A stretch of 64,000 bases of DNA from Priestia megaterium (GTDB lineage Bacteria; Bacillota; Bacilli; Bacillales; Bacillaceae_H): positions 107,951-171,950 of the forward strand of contig NZ_CP085443.1 in NCBI RefSeq assembly GCF_023824195.1, written 5' to 3'. A program made the translations under genes and the position numbers. Every line of letters begins with the position of its first letter. Within the stretch, counting starts at the first letter, position 1. This document shows, piece after piece, positions 51,960 to 60,821 of this stretch. Below the pieces are notes generated by a model. The model was not told the DNA's origin. It made no database searches and saw only the letters and a list, made by a program, of their open reading frames with translations.

Positions 51960-53651
51960 CTACATTACTTGATACAAGTAAATCTTCCACACAGATTCTT
52001 TATGATTAAATTCTTTCAAGAGCGCAAGGTTATTATCTTTCGCGTTCAAAATAGGGACCGATGAAAAGATATAACGACCACCCATTTCTTTAAATTGATT
52101 TGTGTTTAGCTGCAAATGATGTACTTTTATATTTTGATCTTTTGTGAACTCGTATGTTTTACCGAGTTCATTGACAAAGATGTAACAGCGACTTCCCCAT
52201 TCATCATAATATTTTCTTAATTGCTTATTTTTTTCTAACTCTTTTGCTATTATCTTTCGAAATTTGTACTTGTATTCAAGGGGATATACATTGTTATACG
52301 TATCTAGTGTGTAGAACCCGTTGTATTGTGAAATAGCTGGATGGAGTCCAATACTTGCTACGCGATACGAATCCTGAGGATCCCCTATGTATTCTTTTAT
52401 ATCCTTGAATTGTTCTGTAGCATAAAATTCCTTAAAAGAAGGAGAGTGAAAGTAATGGCCATAAAGAAGTTCTTCGTTAAACAGAAGTAGGGTTATAACC
52501 TGACTTATAATCGCTATAGTAGCTAGTTGCCTCCAAAACTTTCCTAGTGACCATAGAATGTAACAGGCTAGTGCGAAACTAAGGTAAATAACAATAATTC
52601 GTAAGAAATGGAACCTCGCAAAGTTGAATGTATTTAGAAAGCTGATCTTTTCTTTGAGAGGAATCCATAAATTATTAAACCAAAAAGCGTACCATATTGA
52701 TAAAGCAACATTTAAAAGAAATAAAAAAATGAATAGTTTATTATGTTTTATCTTCTTCTTAACAGCTAATAAAATAAGTGTCAGAAATAATATTGGAAGA
52801 ATAACATGCGTATGAACAGTCATAACATGTGTATGCCCTATGAGAAAGTTTTTAAGGGAAAGGCGCATGGAATGCCAAAAATCATGTCGCGAAGATATAA
52901 ATTCCATCCTGTGATTTGGCTGTTCTGAAAGAACCATTGAATAGACAAGGCGATACTCAATTAAAAGATAAAGGGAAGTCATAAAAATAAGGCTAAATAG
53001 AAATGGCCAATTCCATCTTTTCTTTCTAATCAAGTCATAAATCCATAAAAAAGAAATCGCCACCAAAAAGAAGAAAAAACCAAGTACAAAGCTTGAATAA
53101 AAGGGTAAAAGGAAAAGAGCTACCCATTCTTTCCATGAAAATTCTCCAGAACGGATATTCAAAAATGCCCATAAAGCAAGAGGGTAACCCAATGTACTTA
53201 ACATGCCTGAAGGCCAAAATGGAGTAAGTGCAAATGCAAGTGATACACCAACACGAACAAAGTGAGCATCTTTGTGTTTAATAAAGTGCTTTTTCAATAG
53301 TAAATACATTCCACCAAAAGCAACTAACCGAGTAATCGTTTGACTTAAAGCATAAGCAGTCATAGAAGGAAAGAGAGCGTGAAGCCAAACAATCCCACTG
53401 AATGCTGTCCCGAATGCATCACGAGGCAATCCATTGATAATTTGAGGAATCATAGAGTGAAGGCCTCCAAATATCTGACCACTTTCAGCCAGCACCTTAT
53501 ACCAAGCAATATTAGAATCTAAATTATCATGAACACGTATGTGAGCGTCTTCTCCTAATGCATACATAGGGAGAAAATAAAGAAAAAGTAATGCAAGTGC
53601 ACTGATGATATAAATTTTTTCTTTTCTCTTTCCTGTTGTAGCCACTGACAT
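51960..53651 (-). CDS. DUF6044 GT-C-type membrane glycosyltransferase (YkoS-like)
   Basis: 563 residues with about ten hydrophobic helices over the first two thirds and a soluble extracytoplasmic C-terminal domain (about 420-563). An aromatic, acidic motif (LGEDAHIRVHDNLDSNIAWY, near residue 32) lies after the first helix, where GT-C enzymes hold their catalytic Asp. This matches YkoS/YfhO-like proteins, which move a sugar from undecaprenyl-phosphate to a cell-wall polymer, probably teichoic acid. It is first in a leftward pair with the GT2. The start is supported by context more than by its weak ribosome site. Confidence 0.85.
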   Translation of the reverse strand: MSVATTGKRKEKIYIISALALLFLYFLPMYALGEDAHIRVHDNLDSNIAWYKVLAESGQIFGGLHSMIPQIINGLPRDAFGTAFSGIVWLHALFPSMTAYALSQTITRLVAFGGMYLLLKKHFIKHKDAHFVRVGVSLAFALTPFWPSGMLSTLGYPLALWAFLNIRSGEFSWKEWVALFLLPFYSSFVLGFFFFLVAISFLWIYDLIRKKRWNWPFLFSLIFMTSLYLLIEYRLVYSMVLSEQPNHRMEFISSRHDFWHSMRLSLKNFLIGHTHVMTVHTHVILPILFLTLILLAVKKKIKHNKLFIFLFLLNVALSIWYAFWFNNLWIPLKEKISFLNTFNFARFHFLRIIVIYLSFALACYILWSLGKFWRQLATIAIISQVITLLLFNEELLYGHYFHSPSFKEFYATEQFKDIKEYIGDPQDSYRVASIGLHPAISQYNGFYTLDTYNNVYPLEYKYKFRKIIAKELEKNKQLRKYYDEWGSRCYIFVNELGKTYEFTKDQNIKVHHLQLNTNQFKEMGGRYIFSSVPILNAKDNNLALLKEFNHKESVWKIYLYQVM

Positions 53652-53801
53652 CTATTACACATCCATTAAATTATTTTTAAAGTGTATCGATTCCCTTTGG
53701 CGATTCTACTCATACAAAATATCTGTTTGTTAATATCCCCATCATTATAATCAAAATGTATGTTAGAGAAAGATTTTGAAATTATCATGAGATCATACGA
53801 A

Positions 53802-53830
53802 TAAAACTCCTTAATCATTAAGGAGTTTTA
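53802..53830. terminator. Terminator
   Basis: TAAAACTCCTTAA / TTAAGGAGTTTTA palindrome, following the leftward duplicate membrane-protein genes. Confidence 0.7.
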
Positions 53831-53864
53831 CCATATGAACAGAATATTTGACAGTTAGTAAATT

Positions 53865-54437
53865 TTAATTAGACTTTTTTATCTTTGTGCGCCATCCTGC
53901 CCATGCTCCTATAAGAAGGCCTCCTAAAGTATCTGCAATTAAATCAATCATCGTATCTTTATTTCCACCGCCCTGTAAAGTCATTCCGAAAAGTTGATCT
54001 GAGCTAAATTCGTAAATTTCCCATATGACGCCTCCAAGTGCAGCAAAAGAAAAGGTAAATAGAAAAACAAACCATGCTGATATATACTCTCCTGCATTTC
54101 GATGTATTAATCGTTCATATAAAGCGATCCCTGCAAAAGCGAGGATCGCTCCACTTATTAAGTGTAAAAATGTATCCCACCATCCTAATCCATACCAACC
54201 TACAATTGAACCCAGGTACTGTGAGCAAAATAAAAAAACTAAGTAGGAAATGATGATAGGCAAGTTAAATTTAAGCTTAGTAAAAAAAGCTAATAAAAGG
54301 GGGATTAATCCACATACGAAACCACCTATTGAAACCATTGTCTTAAAGGATTCATTACTCACATAGTAAAATACTGCCAAGCATCCCATAAAAATGACGT
54401 AAATCAAACTAAACAATATAACCAGCTTACGTTTCAT
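53865..54437 (-). CDS. Integral membrane protein (DUF2238/YjdF-like), paralogue A
   Basis: 190 residues with five or six helices. WWDTFLHLISGAILAFAGIA near residue 86 and VIWEIYEFSSDQLFG near 140, then DTMIDLIADTLGGLLIG, are shared with DUF2238-like proteins. The conserved D, H, E, D pattern at helix ends could form a metal or catalytic site. It lies 21 bases downstream of a homologue, so it probably arose by tandem duplication. Function unknown. A ribosome site GGAGGTGTTGGAATG is present. Confidence 0.75.
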   Translation of the reverse strand: MKRKLVILFSLIYVIFMGCLAVFYYVSNESFKTMVSIGGFVCGLIPLLLAFFTKLKFNLPIIISYLVFLFCSQYLGSIVGWYGLGWWDTFLHLISGAILAFAGIALYERLIHRNAGEYISAWFVFLFTFSFAALGGVIWEIYEFSSDQLFGMTLQGGGNKDTMIDLIADTLGGLLIGAWAGWRTKIKKSN

Positions 54438-54457
54438 TCCAACACCTCCTATATTAT

Positions 54458-55024
54458 TTATAGTTTTTGTCGTCGTTTCATAGAATAAATAGCAGTTAAA
54501 AGAGCTGATGTCATACCTAAGATCATGTCATACATGGTATCTGTGTTTCCTCCTGATTGCATAGTGTGAGTAAAAGTCAAATCACCTAAAAACTCATAAA
54601 CTTCCCACAAAACTGTAGCATTCACTGAGATTGAAAGTACAAATAAAAAAATAGCCCATCTAGAAATTTCAGCTTGTATACGGGCAGCTATAAGTAGCTT
54701 ATAAAGAGAAATTCCTACAAATCCCATGAAGATTCCTTTGTAAAAATGTAGAACAGCATCCCACCATTTAAAGCGATTATAAAAATCTTCAATTGACCCT
54801 AAAAACAGGGTGCAAAAAAGAAAAACATAATATCCTACTATAAGAGAAATTGGGAAGGGATTAACCTTCGTAGACAACAATAAAAGTGGTAATGCACTTG
54901 TTATCACACCTCCCAATGCTACTTGCCAACGAGAGGAATCTCCTTTGATTAGATAGAAAAAGAGTAAAAAAAGCATAAATATAATAGAAGATATACTAAG
55001 AATTAAGATTATTTTTGATTTCAA
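54458..55024 (-). CDS. Integral membrane protein (DUF2238/YjdF-like), paralogue B
   Basis: 188 residues and the same plan as its neighbour: WWDAVLHFYKGIFMGFVG near residue 84, LWEVYEFLGDLTF near 135, then GNTDTMYDMILGMTSALL. It keeps the WWD, H, WE.YEF and DTM.D positions. The N-terminal basic residue and first helix fit a membrane insertion signal. GGGGTGAAAATTTG precedes the ATG. It is the first gene of a two-gene leftward operon. Confidence 0.75.
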   Translation of the reverse strand: MKSKIILILSISSIIFMLFLLFFYLIKGDSSRWQVALGGVITSALPLLLLSTKVNPFPISLIVGYYVFLFCTLFLGSIEDFYNRFKWWDAVLHFYKGIFMGFVGISLYKLLIAARIQAEISRWAIFLFVLSISVNATVLWEVYEFLGDLTFTHTMQSGGNTDTMYDMILGMTSALLTAIYSMKRRQKL

Positions 55025-55261
55025 ATTTTCACCCCATTTGTCAAAAAGGTTCTTCTTCGAATAAGCACTATATAGCTAGTTCTTAAGCTCCAAGGAATCC
55101 AGTTTTCTCTATATTTTTTGATAAATAATGAAGGTATATACTCTTATTTACAAAAATTAAAATATTATACTGTAATATGTAAAAAACAAAAGAGCTTTCT
55201 TTACGTCAAAAGAGAAAATAACAGCTTAAATGCCTTTTTTTATTGTTTACAAATTAATCGT

Positions 55262-55296
55262 TGACTTAGAGCTAACTCTAAGTTGTAACATGTAAA
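55262..55296 (+). promoter_or_regulatory. MerR-type promoter with overlapping operator
   Basis: TTGACT, a 19-base spacer with the palindrome CTTAGAG-CTAA-CTCTAAG, and TAACAT form a stretched promoter as used by MerR regulators. It lies about 20 bases before the MerR gene, so the operon is probably autoregulated. Confidence 0.7.
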
Positions 55297-55313
55297 GAAA
55301 GGAGGAAATGGAA

Positions 55314-55712
55314 ATGTATAGTATATCCGAAGTTGCTATGAAAACAGGGTTTACAGCTCATACGTTACGTTATTATGAAAAGATTGGGTTATTGTCTTCA
55401 CCATTAAGAAAAGGTGGAAAAAGAAGATATACGGAAGGTGAAATTCGCCTTCTCAAATTTATGAAAATGTTAAAACAAACAGGGATGTCTTTAGAGGATA
55501 TTCAGGAATTTTTAAAGGATGGATGTCTCCTAGAAAACATCGACTCTGCTGCCATTCAATTAAAAAAGATTCAAACGAGGGCAGATATTTTAAACAAACA
55601 CTTACTTCTTCTAGAAAAGCAAAAGCAAGAGATTGAAACAGTTATGAATGTGACAAAAGAGAAATTAGAGACGTATGAAACAATGATTGGAGATTTGAAA
55701 GATGAAAAGTAG
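55314..55712 (+). CDS. MerR-family regulator
   Basis: About 132 residues. N-terminal MerR winged helix (MYSISEVAMKTGFTAHTLRYYEKIGL, given as MYSISEVAMKTGFTAHTLRY plus YEKIGL) followed by a long coiled-coil dimerisation helix (about 75-125). No effector-binding domain is present, so it belongs to the short MerR group that responds to redox or small ligands. ATG at 55314 (GGAGG well spaced) is preferred over 55308. It overlaps the EamA gene by 11 bases, so it controls that transporter. Confidence 0.9.
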   Translation: MYSISEVAMKTGFTAHTLRYYEKIGLLSSPLRKGGKRRYTEGEIRLLKFMKMLKQTGMSLEDIQEFLKDGCLLENIDSAAIQLKKIQTRADILNKHLLLLEKQKQEIETVMNVTKEKLETYETMIGDLKDEK

Positions 55713-56608
55713 AATATACCTTACGTTAATAGGTTTTGCTATCTTTACAGGTGCTACGTTCAATTTGGCTAAGTATGCTGTTCACTATTTCTCCCCTGCA
55801 AGTGCTGCCGCATGGCGATTTGGGATTGCTGCACTTGTTATGGTTCTTATATTAGGATTACAAAAACAAATAAAGCCAAAAACCATTAAGATCCATTGGA
55901 AAATGTATATCTTACTTGGCATTATAGGGATTTTCGGGTTCAATGCCTTTTTCTTTTTAGGAATGCAATACACTTCACCTTTAAACGGAGCTCTCATCAT
56001 GGGAACTAACCCTCTAGTAACTGCACTTTTTGCTTATTTTAAAGAATCCCATTACAAAACAACAGATGCTGGGTATATCTTTTGCCTTAGTAGGCGTTAT
56101 TCTTGTCCTTACGCAAGGTTCGTTAGAAATTATTCAAACACTATCCATTTCTAAAGGTGATTTACTAATATTAGCAGGGAACTTATGTTGGGCCTTATAT
56201 GGGGTATTAGGGAGAAAATATTTGAATGGTAGTTCTTCAATGAAGACAACTACTTATACAATGATTGTTGGTTCTCTTTGTCTTGTCATCTTAACAGCTT
56301 TTTCACCAATCCCTCAGCCTTTGTCTCACGTTACATGGTCAGCTTGGGGAGCTATTCTCTTTATGGCTCTATTTACAAGTGTATTAGGCTATCTATGGTG
56401 GAATAAGGGAATGGCTACGATTGGTGCAAGTAATACATCTTTATTTTTTAATTTAGTTCCAGTCGTCACTATGATCCTTTCTATTTTAACCGGTGCACTT
56501 ATTACATTACCTCAAGTAATAGGTACGTGTTTAGTTGTTTTGGGCGTTTTAACAGCTTCTGGCTTTTTACGCTTGCGAAAAGAACAAAATGTTCCAGCTT
56601 CATTATAA
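55702..56608 (+). pseudogene. EamA/DMT-family transporter, frameshifted
   Basis: Two frames together give one approximately 300-residue EamA permease. The 5' frame covers the first five helices to GALIMGTNPLVTALFAYF; the 3' frame continues with ILKNPITKQQMLGISFALVG and a second EamA repeat (LCWALYGVLGRKYLNG; SVLGYLWWNKGMATIGA). They meet at 56034-56044 in GCTTATTTTAAAG; the frame is restored by adding two T or removing one base in that T run. The transporter belongs to the drug/metabolite exporters, substrate unknown. It is the second gene of a MerR operon. A homopolymer indel could be a real mutation or a sequencing error. Confidence 0.85.
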
Positions 56609-56671
56609 GAATGAATTGGTAAGGTCTATATAGAAAGTATATAGACCTTATTACTACCGATAAGCTGTTTT

Positions 56672-56812
56672 ATGTTAACTAGGGGCGTATATCTTATACA
56701 CTTTAAACACAGAAAAAAGCTATCTCTTCCCAGTCAAAAGAGATAGCTTTTTTCGTGACGTAATAAGAAGTTAGTCGTGATGATTTTATACATCTTGTGT
56801 AGTTTATTCATA
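56672..56812 (-). repeat. Modular intergenic repeat, reversed copy 12 (D-C-A)
   Basis: ATGTTAACTAGG, GTATATCTTATACAC, hairpin AAAAAAGCTATCTCTT / AAGAGATAGCTTTTTT and CATCTTGTGTAGTTTATTCA. Only B is missing. Confidence 0.65.
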
Positions 56813-56896
56813 ATAGAAAGAAATATTTATGATTTTGGCTACTTGTGCCTATGACGGTGAATATGTGGACAAAAATATATATTTAAAGTAGATTTT

Positions 56897-58252
56897 TTAA
56901 CCAATAAGAATCTTTTCTTCTGCATACCGAATTTTAGATTGTTTATTTGAACGAATAGCAAGCACAAAACCAATGGTAAGAGGCCCCACTCTGCCAATAA
57001 ACATCATAATCGTAATGAGAATTCGTCCGATAGGACTTAAGTCGCCTGTAAAATTAGCACTTAATCCAACTGTTCCGGAAGCAGAGAACGTTTCAAACAA
57101 AAGAGTAGACATATCTACACCTTTTTCTGTGATTGTGAGTAAAAAGAAAATAATAGAAACAAAAATAATTCCAGAAGTAGCAATAGAAAAAGCTCTATAA
57201 ACAAGCGATTTAGGAATTCGGCGTCGAAAAACATTAATTTCTTCTTTATTTGTCAATACTGACCATAAAGCAAACAATATTAAGACAAACGTCGTTATTT
57301 TAATTCCACCACCTGTTGAACCTGGTGCTGCTCCAATAAACATAAGACCCATCATATACACTTTTGAAGGTAATCTGAGCGCCCCAATATCCAAGGTATT
57401 AAAACCAGCAGTACGAGGAACTACTCCCTGAAAGTAAGCTGCCCACCATTTATCACCCATGCTTAATTCACCTAAAGTATGAGGGTTATTATATTCTAAA
57501 GCAAAAATAATTAGTGTGCTCACGACATTTAGTAGGAGAGTTGAAACTAATACAATTTTAGTATGAAGAGAAAGCTTCCTTATGTTTCGTTTCCGAAAAA
57601 TATCTGCAATGACAAAAAATCCAGTTCCTCCTATTATGAAAAGTAATGTAATCATAATATTTACGGTTGGATCTCCTACCCATTTACTTAAATTATCCGG
57701 TTCCAAACCAAATCCTGCATTGTTAAAAGCAGATATCGAATGAAATATCCCATAATAAATAGCCTTTCCCCAGTTCATTTCTTGTGACCAACGAATAGCT
57801 AGGATAAGCGCTCCAATACCTTCCACAGCCAATGTAATTAGCACAACACGTTGGACTAATGCAATAACGCCTTGTAGCGAAAAAGCATTTAGAGATTCCT
57901 TAAGTATTAACCTTTGTTGTAATCCAATTTTTTTACCTAGTACAATAAACATGAGTATACCAATAGTCATGAATCCCCAGCCACCAACTTGGATGAGCAC
58001 AAGCAGAATGAGCTGTCCAAATAAAGTAAATGTAGTTCCGGTATCTACAACAGCTAGTCCTGTTACACATACAGCAGAAGTGGCTTCAAAGAGAGCATCA
58101 ATAAAGCTTAAATGATGTCTATCACTTGTAGCAGCAGGGATCATTAACAAGCCGGTGCCGAGCAATATTAATCCTAAAAACCCTAAGAATAAGATACTTG
58201 CAGGTTCCAGATGCTTCACTTTATGTTTTTTACCTGACTTAGAAATTATCAT
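56897..58252 (-). CDS. KtrB/KtrD-type potassium channel subunit (TrkH family)
   Basis: A 451-residue K+ translocator with four M1-P-M2 repeats. Selectivity-filter-like segments are AVCVTGLAVVDTG near residue 59, FNNAGFGLEP near 176, PRTAGFNTLDIG near 280 and SGTVGLSANF near 392. Gly residues at each filter are present, so four K+ binding segments are complete. It takes up K+ under osmotic or K+ stress with a KtrA/KtrC NAD-binding ring, for which no gene is in the window. AAGGGAAATGTAAT precedes the ATG. Whether B or D type cannot be said. Confidence 0.92.
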   Translation of the reverse strand: MIISKSGKKHKVKHLEPASILFLGFLGLILLGTGLLMIPAATSDRHHLSFIDALFEATSAVCVTGLAVVDTGTTFTLFGQLILLVLIQVGGWGFMTIGILMFIVLGKKIGLQQRLILKESLNAFSLQGVIALVQRVVLITLAVEGIGALILAIRWSQEMNWGKAIYYGIFHSISAFNNAGFGLEPDNLSKWVGDPTVNIMITLLFIIGGTGFFVIADIFRKRNIRKLSLHTKIVLVSTLLLNVVSTLIIFALEYNNPHTLGELSMGDKWWAAYFQGVVPRTAGFNTLDIGALRLPSKVYMMGLMFIGAAPGSTGGGIKITTFVLILFALWSVLTNKEEINVFRRRIPKSLVYRAFSIATSGIIFVSIIFFLLTITEKGVDMSTLLFETFSASGTVGLSANFTGDLSPIGRILITIMMFIGRVGPLTIGFVLAIRSNKQSKIRYAEEKILIG

Positions 58253-58365
58253 ATTACATTTCCCTTCAAAATGTTTTGAGTAAAGGTTTATTATATATCA
58301 TACCCATTTATTCAAAAAGATGGTCATTACTTTTATCACACTCATAGCTTCCACGAGTTTTCATT
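58253..58365. other. Upstream region of the Ktr gene
   Basis: 113 bases of AT-rich DNA upstream of the leftward Ktr gene, where its promoter is expected; nothing distinct visible. Confidence 0.3.
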
Positions 58366-58495
58366 ATGGTAACTAAAATTGTATATGGCATACAAATTAA
58401 AAAGAGAAAAACTACCTTTGCGAGAGGGAGGTAGTTTTTCTCTTTAATCATGTGGGATTTTGATGCTTTAATGCATATTGGGTAGTTTGCTCAAG
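58366..58495 (-). repeat. Modular intergenic repeat, reversed copy 13 (D-C-B-A)
   Basis: ATGGTAACTAAA, GTATATGGCATACAA, hairpin AAAAACTACCT / AGGTAGTTTTT, ATGCTTTAATGCATA and TTGGGTAGTTTGCTCAA. Confidence 0.65.
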
Positions 58496-58629
58496 CAATA
58501 AAATTTTATTCCAAACAGGCAGGTTACCTAATCGAGAACGAAAACAAATAGTGTAGTAAAAATAATTTAGGTGATGGCATCAGTAACTATTATCCTCTGT
58601 TTTTTACACTTTTCCGATTTATATAGTTA

Positions 58630-58735
58630 AAAATAGAAAAGACTGCTTCTTTTGGTTAAAAAGAGACAGTCTTTTTCTATACATAATCCAAATGCTGATT
58701 TGATACTCTATTATATCTTGAGTAGTTGACTCAAA
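58630..58735 (-). repeat. Modular intergenic repeat, reversed copy 14 (C-A)
   Basis: Hairpin AAAAGACTG / CAGTCTTTT and TTGAGTAGTTGACTCAA, which is a perfect palindrome here except at its centre. It lies just past the stop of the leftward spore-protein gene and can act as its terminator. Confidence 0.6.
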
Positions 58736-58750
58736 ATGTTTCTTTAATTA

Positions 58751-58936
58751 TTATTGTCCAGCGTTTTGATTTTTCTTAGCTTCTGCTTGAGCGTTTTGTT
58801 GTTTTACTGCTTGTACATCTGTTTCACTAGCAAATTCTGTTCCGAATTTGTTAGACGCAGATGCAGCATTTTGTTGTTTTACTTTTGCAGCATTCGTTCC
58901 TGCTGAAGTTTTGTTTGGTTGTTGGTTGTTATTCAT
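58751..58936 (-). CDS. sspE: Gamma-type small acid-soluble spore protein
   Basis: 61 residues from the ATG at 58936 (GGAGGTGATTGTA, a perfect ribosome site). Rich in Asn, Gln, Ala, Lys; repeats VKQQNAASAS and VKQQNAQAEA around a single FGTEFASETD germination-protease site. This is the gamma-SASP (SspE) type: an amino-acid store of the spore core that is degraded at germination. It is expected to be under the forespore sigma factor G. The repeat copy downstream provides a terminator. Confidence 0.93.
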   Translation of the reverse strand: MNNNQQPNKTSAGTNAAKVKQQNAASASNKFGTEFASETDVQAVKQQNAQAEAKKNQNAGQ

Positions 58937-59172
58937 TACAATCACCTCCATAAAAGTAATGTTCCCAAGAGGTTTGTAACTATTCTAAAGGCTATTAAGA
59001 AATGAGATGTGAAAATATTCCTTTGCTTAAGAACAGCGTCCAATTAATTGGGGGGCAGTTCAACACCAGGGAGTTTTTTCTGTTGCGTATCAACCACTGA
59101 ACTATATTTACAGAATATAATTTTCACTAAAGTGCTCATAATATGAAAAATACGTCAAAAGGAGATTCAAAA
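58937..59172. other. Intergenic region with repeat module E
   Basis: At about 59035-59100, AATTGGGGGGCAGTTCAACA, then GGGAGTTTTTTCTG and GCGTATCAACC, matches module E of the full-length repeat at 28160. It would include the sigma-G promoter of the spore gene leftward. Confidence 0.45.
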
Positions 59173-59547
59173 ATGCTTATTAAAAAGATACTAATATCTT
59201 TACCACTATTCCTTTTTTTTGTTTATTCCCCTACAAACGCATTAGAGATGACGAGTACTTTCAGAATTGTAAATGATAAAAATGTGACTATTGCTTCAAA
59301 AGAAGTTTCATTTCAAGAAGGTGAGACATTATACGAAGTAACAAAAAGAGCCTTTAACATAGAAGAATTCCAAGGGAATATTATATCTATAAATGGTATC
59401 CATTCAATTCCAAAGAAAAATATACATTGGGCTGTTTTTGTAAACAGGAATTTTATAGAGTTAGGTTTAGATGAAGTTACGCTCAATGAAAATGATGATG
59501 TAGTATGGGCTTTGAAAAATTGGGATAACCAAGAAATTTTAAAGTGA
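59173..59547 (+). CDS. Secreted DUF4430-like protein
   Basis: 124 residues from the ATG at 59173 (AAAAGGAGATTC upstream). Signal peptide (KKILISLPLFLFFVYSPTNA), then a beta-grasp-like domain with EVSFQEGETLYEVTKRAF and HWAVFVNRNFIELGLDEVTL and a WALKNW near the end, as in DUF4430/transcobalamin C-terminal-like proteins. These are ligand-binding extracellular domains. It appears complete. A terminator follows. Confidence 0.72.
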   Translation: MLIKKILISLPLFLFFVYSPTNALEMTSTFRIVNDKNVTIASKEVSFQEGETLYEVTKRAFNIEEFQGNIISINGIHSIPKKNIHWAVFVNRNFIELGLDEVTLNENDDVVWALKNWDNQEILK

Positions 59548-59573
59548 ATAACATAGAAAATTAAAACATCCTA

Positions 59574-59609
59574 CAAAAAGCAGTTGGTTATTATTCCAAC
59601 TGCTTTTTT
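59574..59609 (+). terminator. Terminator
   Basis: AAAAAGCAGTTGG / CCAACTGCTTTTTT stem, after the DUF4430-like gene. Confidence 0.8.
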
Positions 59610-59791
59610 GTAAGTTATAATTTCCGAAAACTGTGATTATGTTAACTATAAATGCATATGATATACATTTTCTTTCACTCAACATTTACTTTTTAATGGA
59701 ATAAAAGGTAAATATTATGATTTAATAGATATTGGAAATATTCACTAAAATGTAAAATTATAAACGATATAACCTAATTGAGGTGAAGGGA
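59610..59791. other. Intergenic region with module D
   Basis: GATTATGTTAACTATAAATG and CATATGATATACATT near 59635-59677 are a reversed module D; AAGGTGAAGGG leads to the next gene. Confidence 0.5.
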
Positions 59792-59941
59792 ATGAAAAAA
59801 TCTAATAAAGATGACTTACTTTGGAACATGTTAAAGTTATGGATTTCTATACCTAGAAATATTCGTATAGCATTTCTTTGGGCTTTTATTTTAGGAATCT
59901 CTTACTTAGGTTGGGTAAAGCTATTCCACAGATTTACTTAA
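59792..59941 (+). CDS. Small single-helix membrane protein, 49 aa
   Basis: A charged N-terminus (KKSNKDDLLWNMLKLW), one helix (IRIAFLWAFILGISYLGW) and a short tail. AGGTGAAGGGA precedes the ATG. It is 51 bases before the next membrane-protein gene, so the two may be an operon. No family recognised. Confidence 0.55.
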   Translation: MKKSNKDDLLWNMLKLWISIPRNIRIAFLWAFILGISYLGWVKLFHRFT

Positions 59942-59992
59942 GTATTAACAAGCCCTTGAGAATAAAAAGGACTTTGCTATCTAGATGGGGGA

Positions 59993-60406
59993 ATGGAATT
60001 GAGTCTTTTTAATTTAAGCATTAACGATTTATATCTGCTAATTTTCGGGTTGTTTTTATTGTGGAATAATCTAGAGGCATTATTTGAATTTAAAAAGATA
60101 CGAAAAGGCCTTCAAACTATTGAAGCAGGAGATATTATTCAGTTAAGTAAATGGCGTTTGTTTATGTTAAGGATAGTAGGGCTCTTTGTATTTAAATGGC
60201 TTATTTATCTCATCGCAATTGCTGTTACTGGAAATCTTTTTGTCATTATAGTTACTGTTATACTTGGAAGTTTACGCCTTTATATTTCATATTCCAGTTT
60301 GGAAGAAATTAAGAAGTCCCAGAGATTGGACTTCATTGTACTGGCTAGTGAATTATTATTTGTGACTGTATTTATGGGGTACTATTTCGGAGTTACTGTG
60401 AGTTAA
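59993..60406 (+). CDS. Hypothetical membrane protein, 137 aa
   Basis: Four hydrophobic helices: LYLLIFGLFLLWNNLEALF, MLRIVGLFVFKWLIYLIAI, LFVIIVTVILGSLRLYI and FIVLASELLFVTVFMGYYF. The ATG at 59993 is only two bases from GGGGGA; a TTG at 59999 is better spaced, so the true start is probably the latter. No known family. Confidence 0.6.
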   Translation: MELSLFNLSINDLYLLIFGLFLLWNNLEALFEFKKIRKGLQTIEAGDIIQLSKWRLFMLRIVGLFVFKWLIYLIAIAVTGNLFVIIVTVILGSLRLYISYSSLEEIKKSQRLDFIVLASELLFVTVFMGYYFGVTVS

Positions 60407-60821
60407 ATTCGTGTTTTTTGGATATTATTTCCACCTATAATTAACATTATGGTAACTAAAGGGATACATTTTGCCTAGTTAATGAAGATATTTAGGAAGG
60501 AGTATCAAAGTATTTTAAGGTTTTGAATTTTGCATTGAATGATGAAACATACGTAAAAGAAATATTAATTTCGCTTGAGGGTTAATCTTAATATTCCTTT
60601 AGGAATTTATTTTTATTTTATGTAAGTTAAAAGTATCAATTTTCAAAATATCATTTCTTTTTATTGTTTTTTTTAGATTATTAATGTATTTTATACTAGA
60701 ATTGTATATTTTTGGTTTAACTGGGTGTCTATTAAACTAAACCGGGTATTTGCTTATCTCAGTTTGATAGACATCATGGGAGATCCAAAAATGTACTAAA
60801 ATATTATATGGGAGGTAACGT
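60407..60821. other. Intergenic region with module D and long hairpin
   Basis: CATTATGGTAACTAAA and GGATACATTTT (about 60447-60473) are a degenerate module D. A hairpin at 60726-60773 (TGTCTATTAAACT / AGTTTGATAGACA, one mismatch, 22-base loop) lies before the next secreted-protein gene. It could regulate or terminate. Confidence 0.5.

Noticed and set aside
26797..58740. CRISPR array suggested by many short repeats
   Set aside because: The copies are dispersed by kilobases, in both orientations, with no regular spacers and no cas genes.
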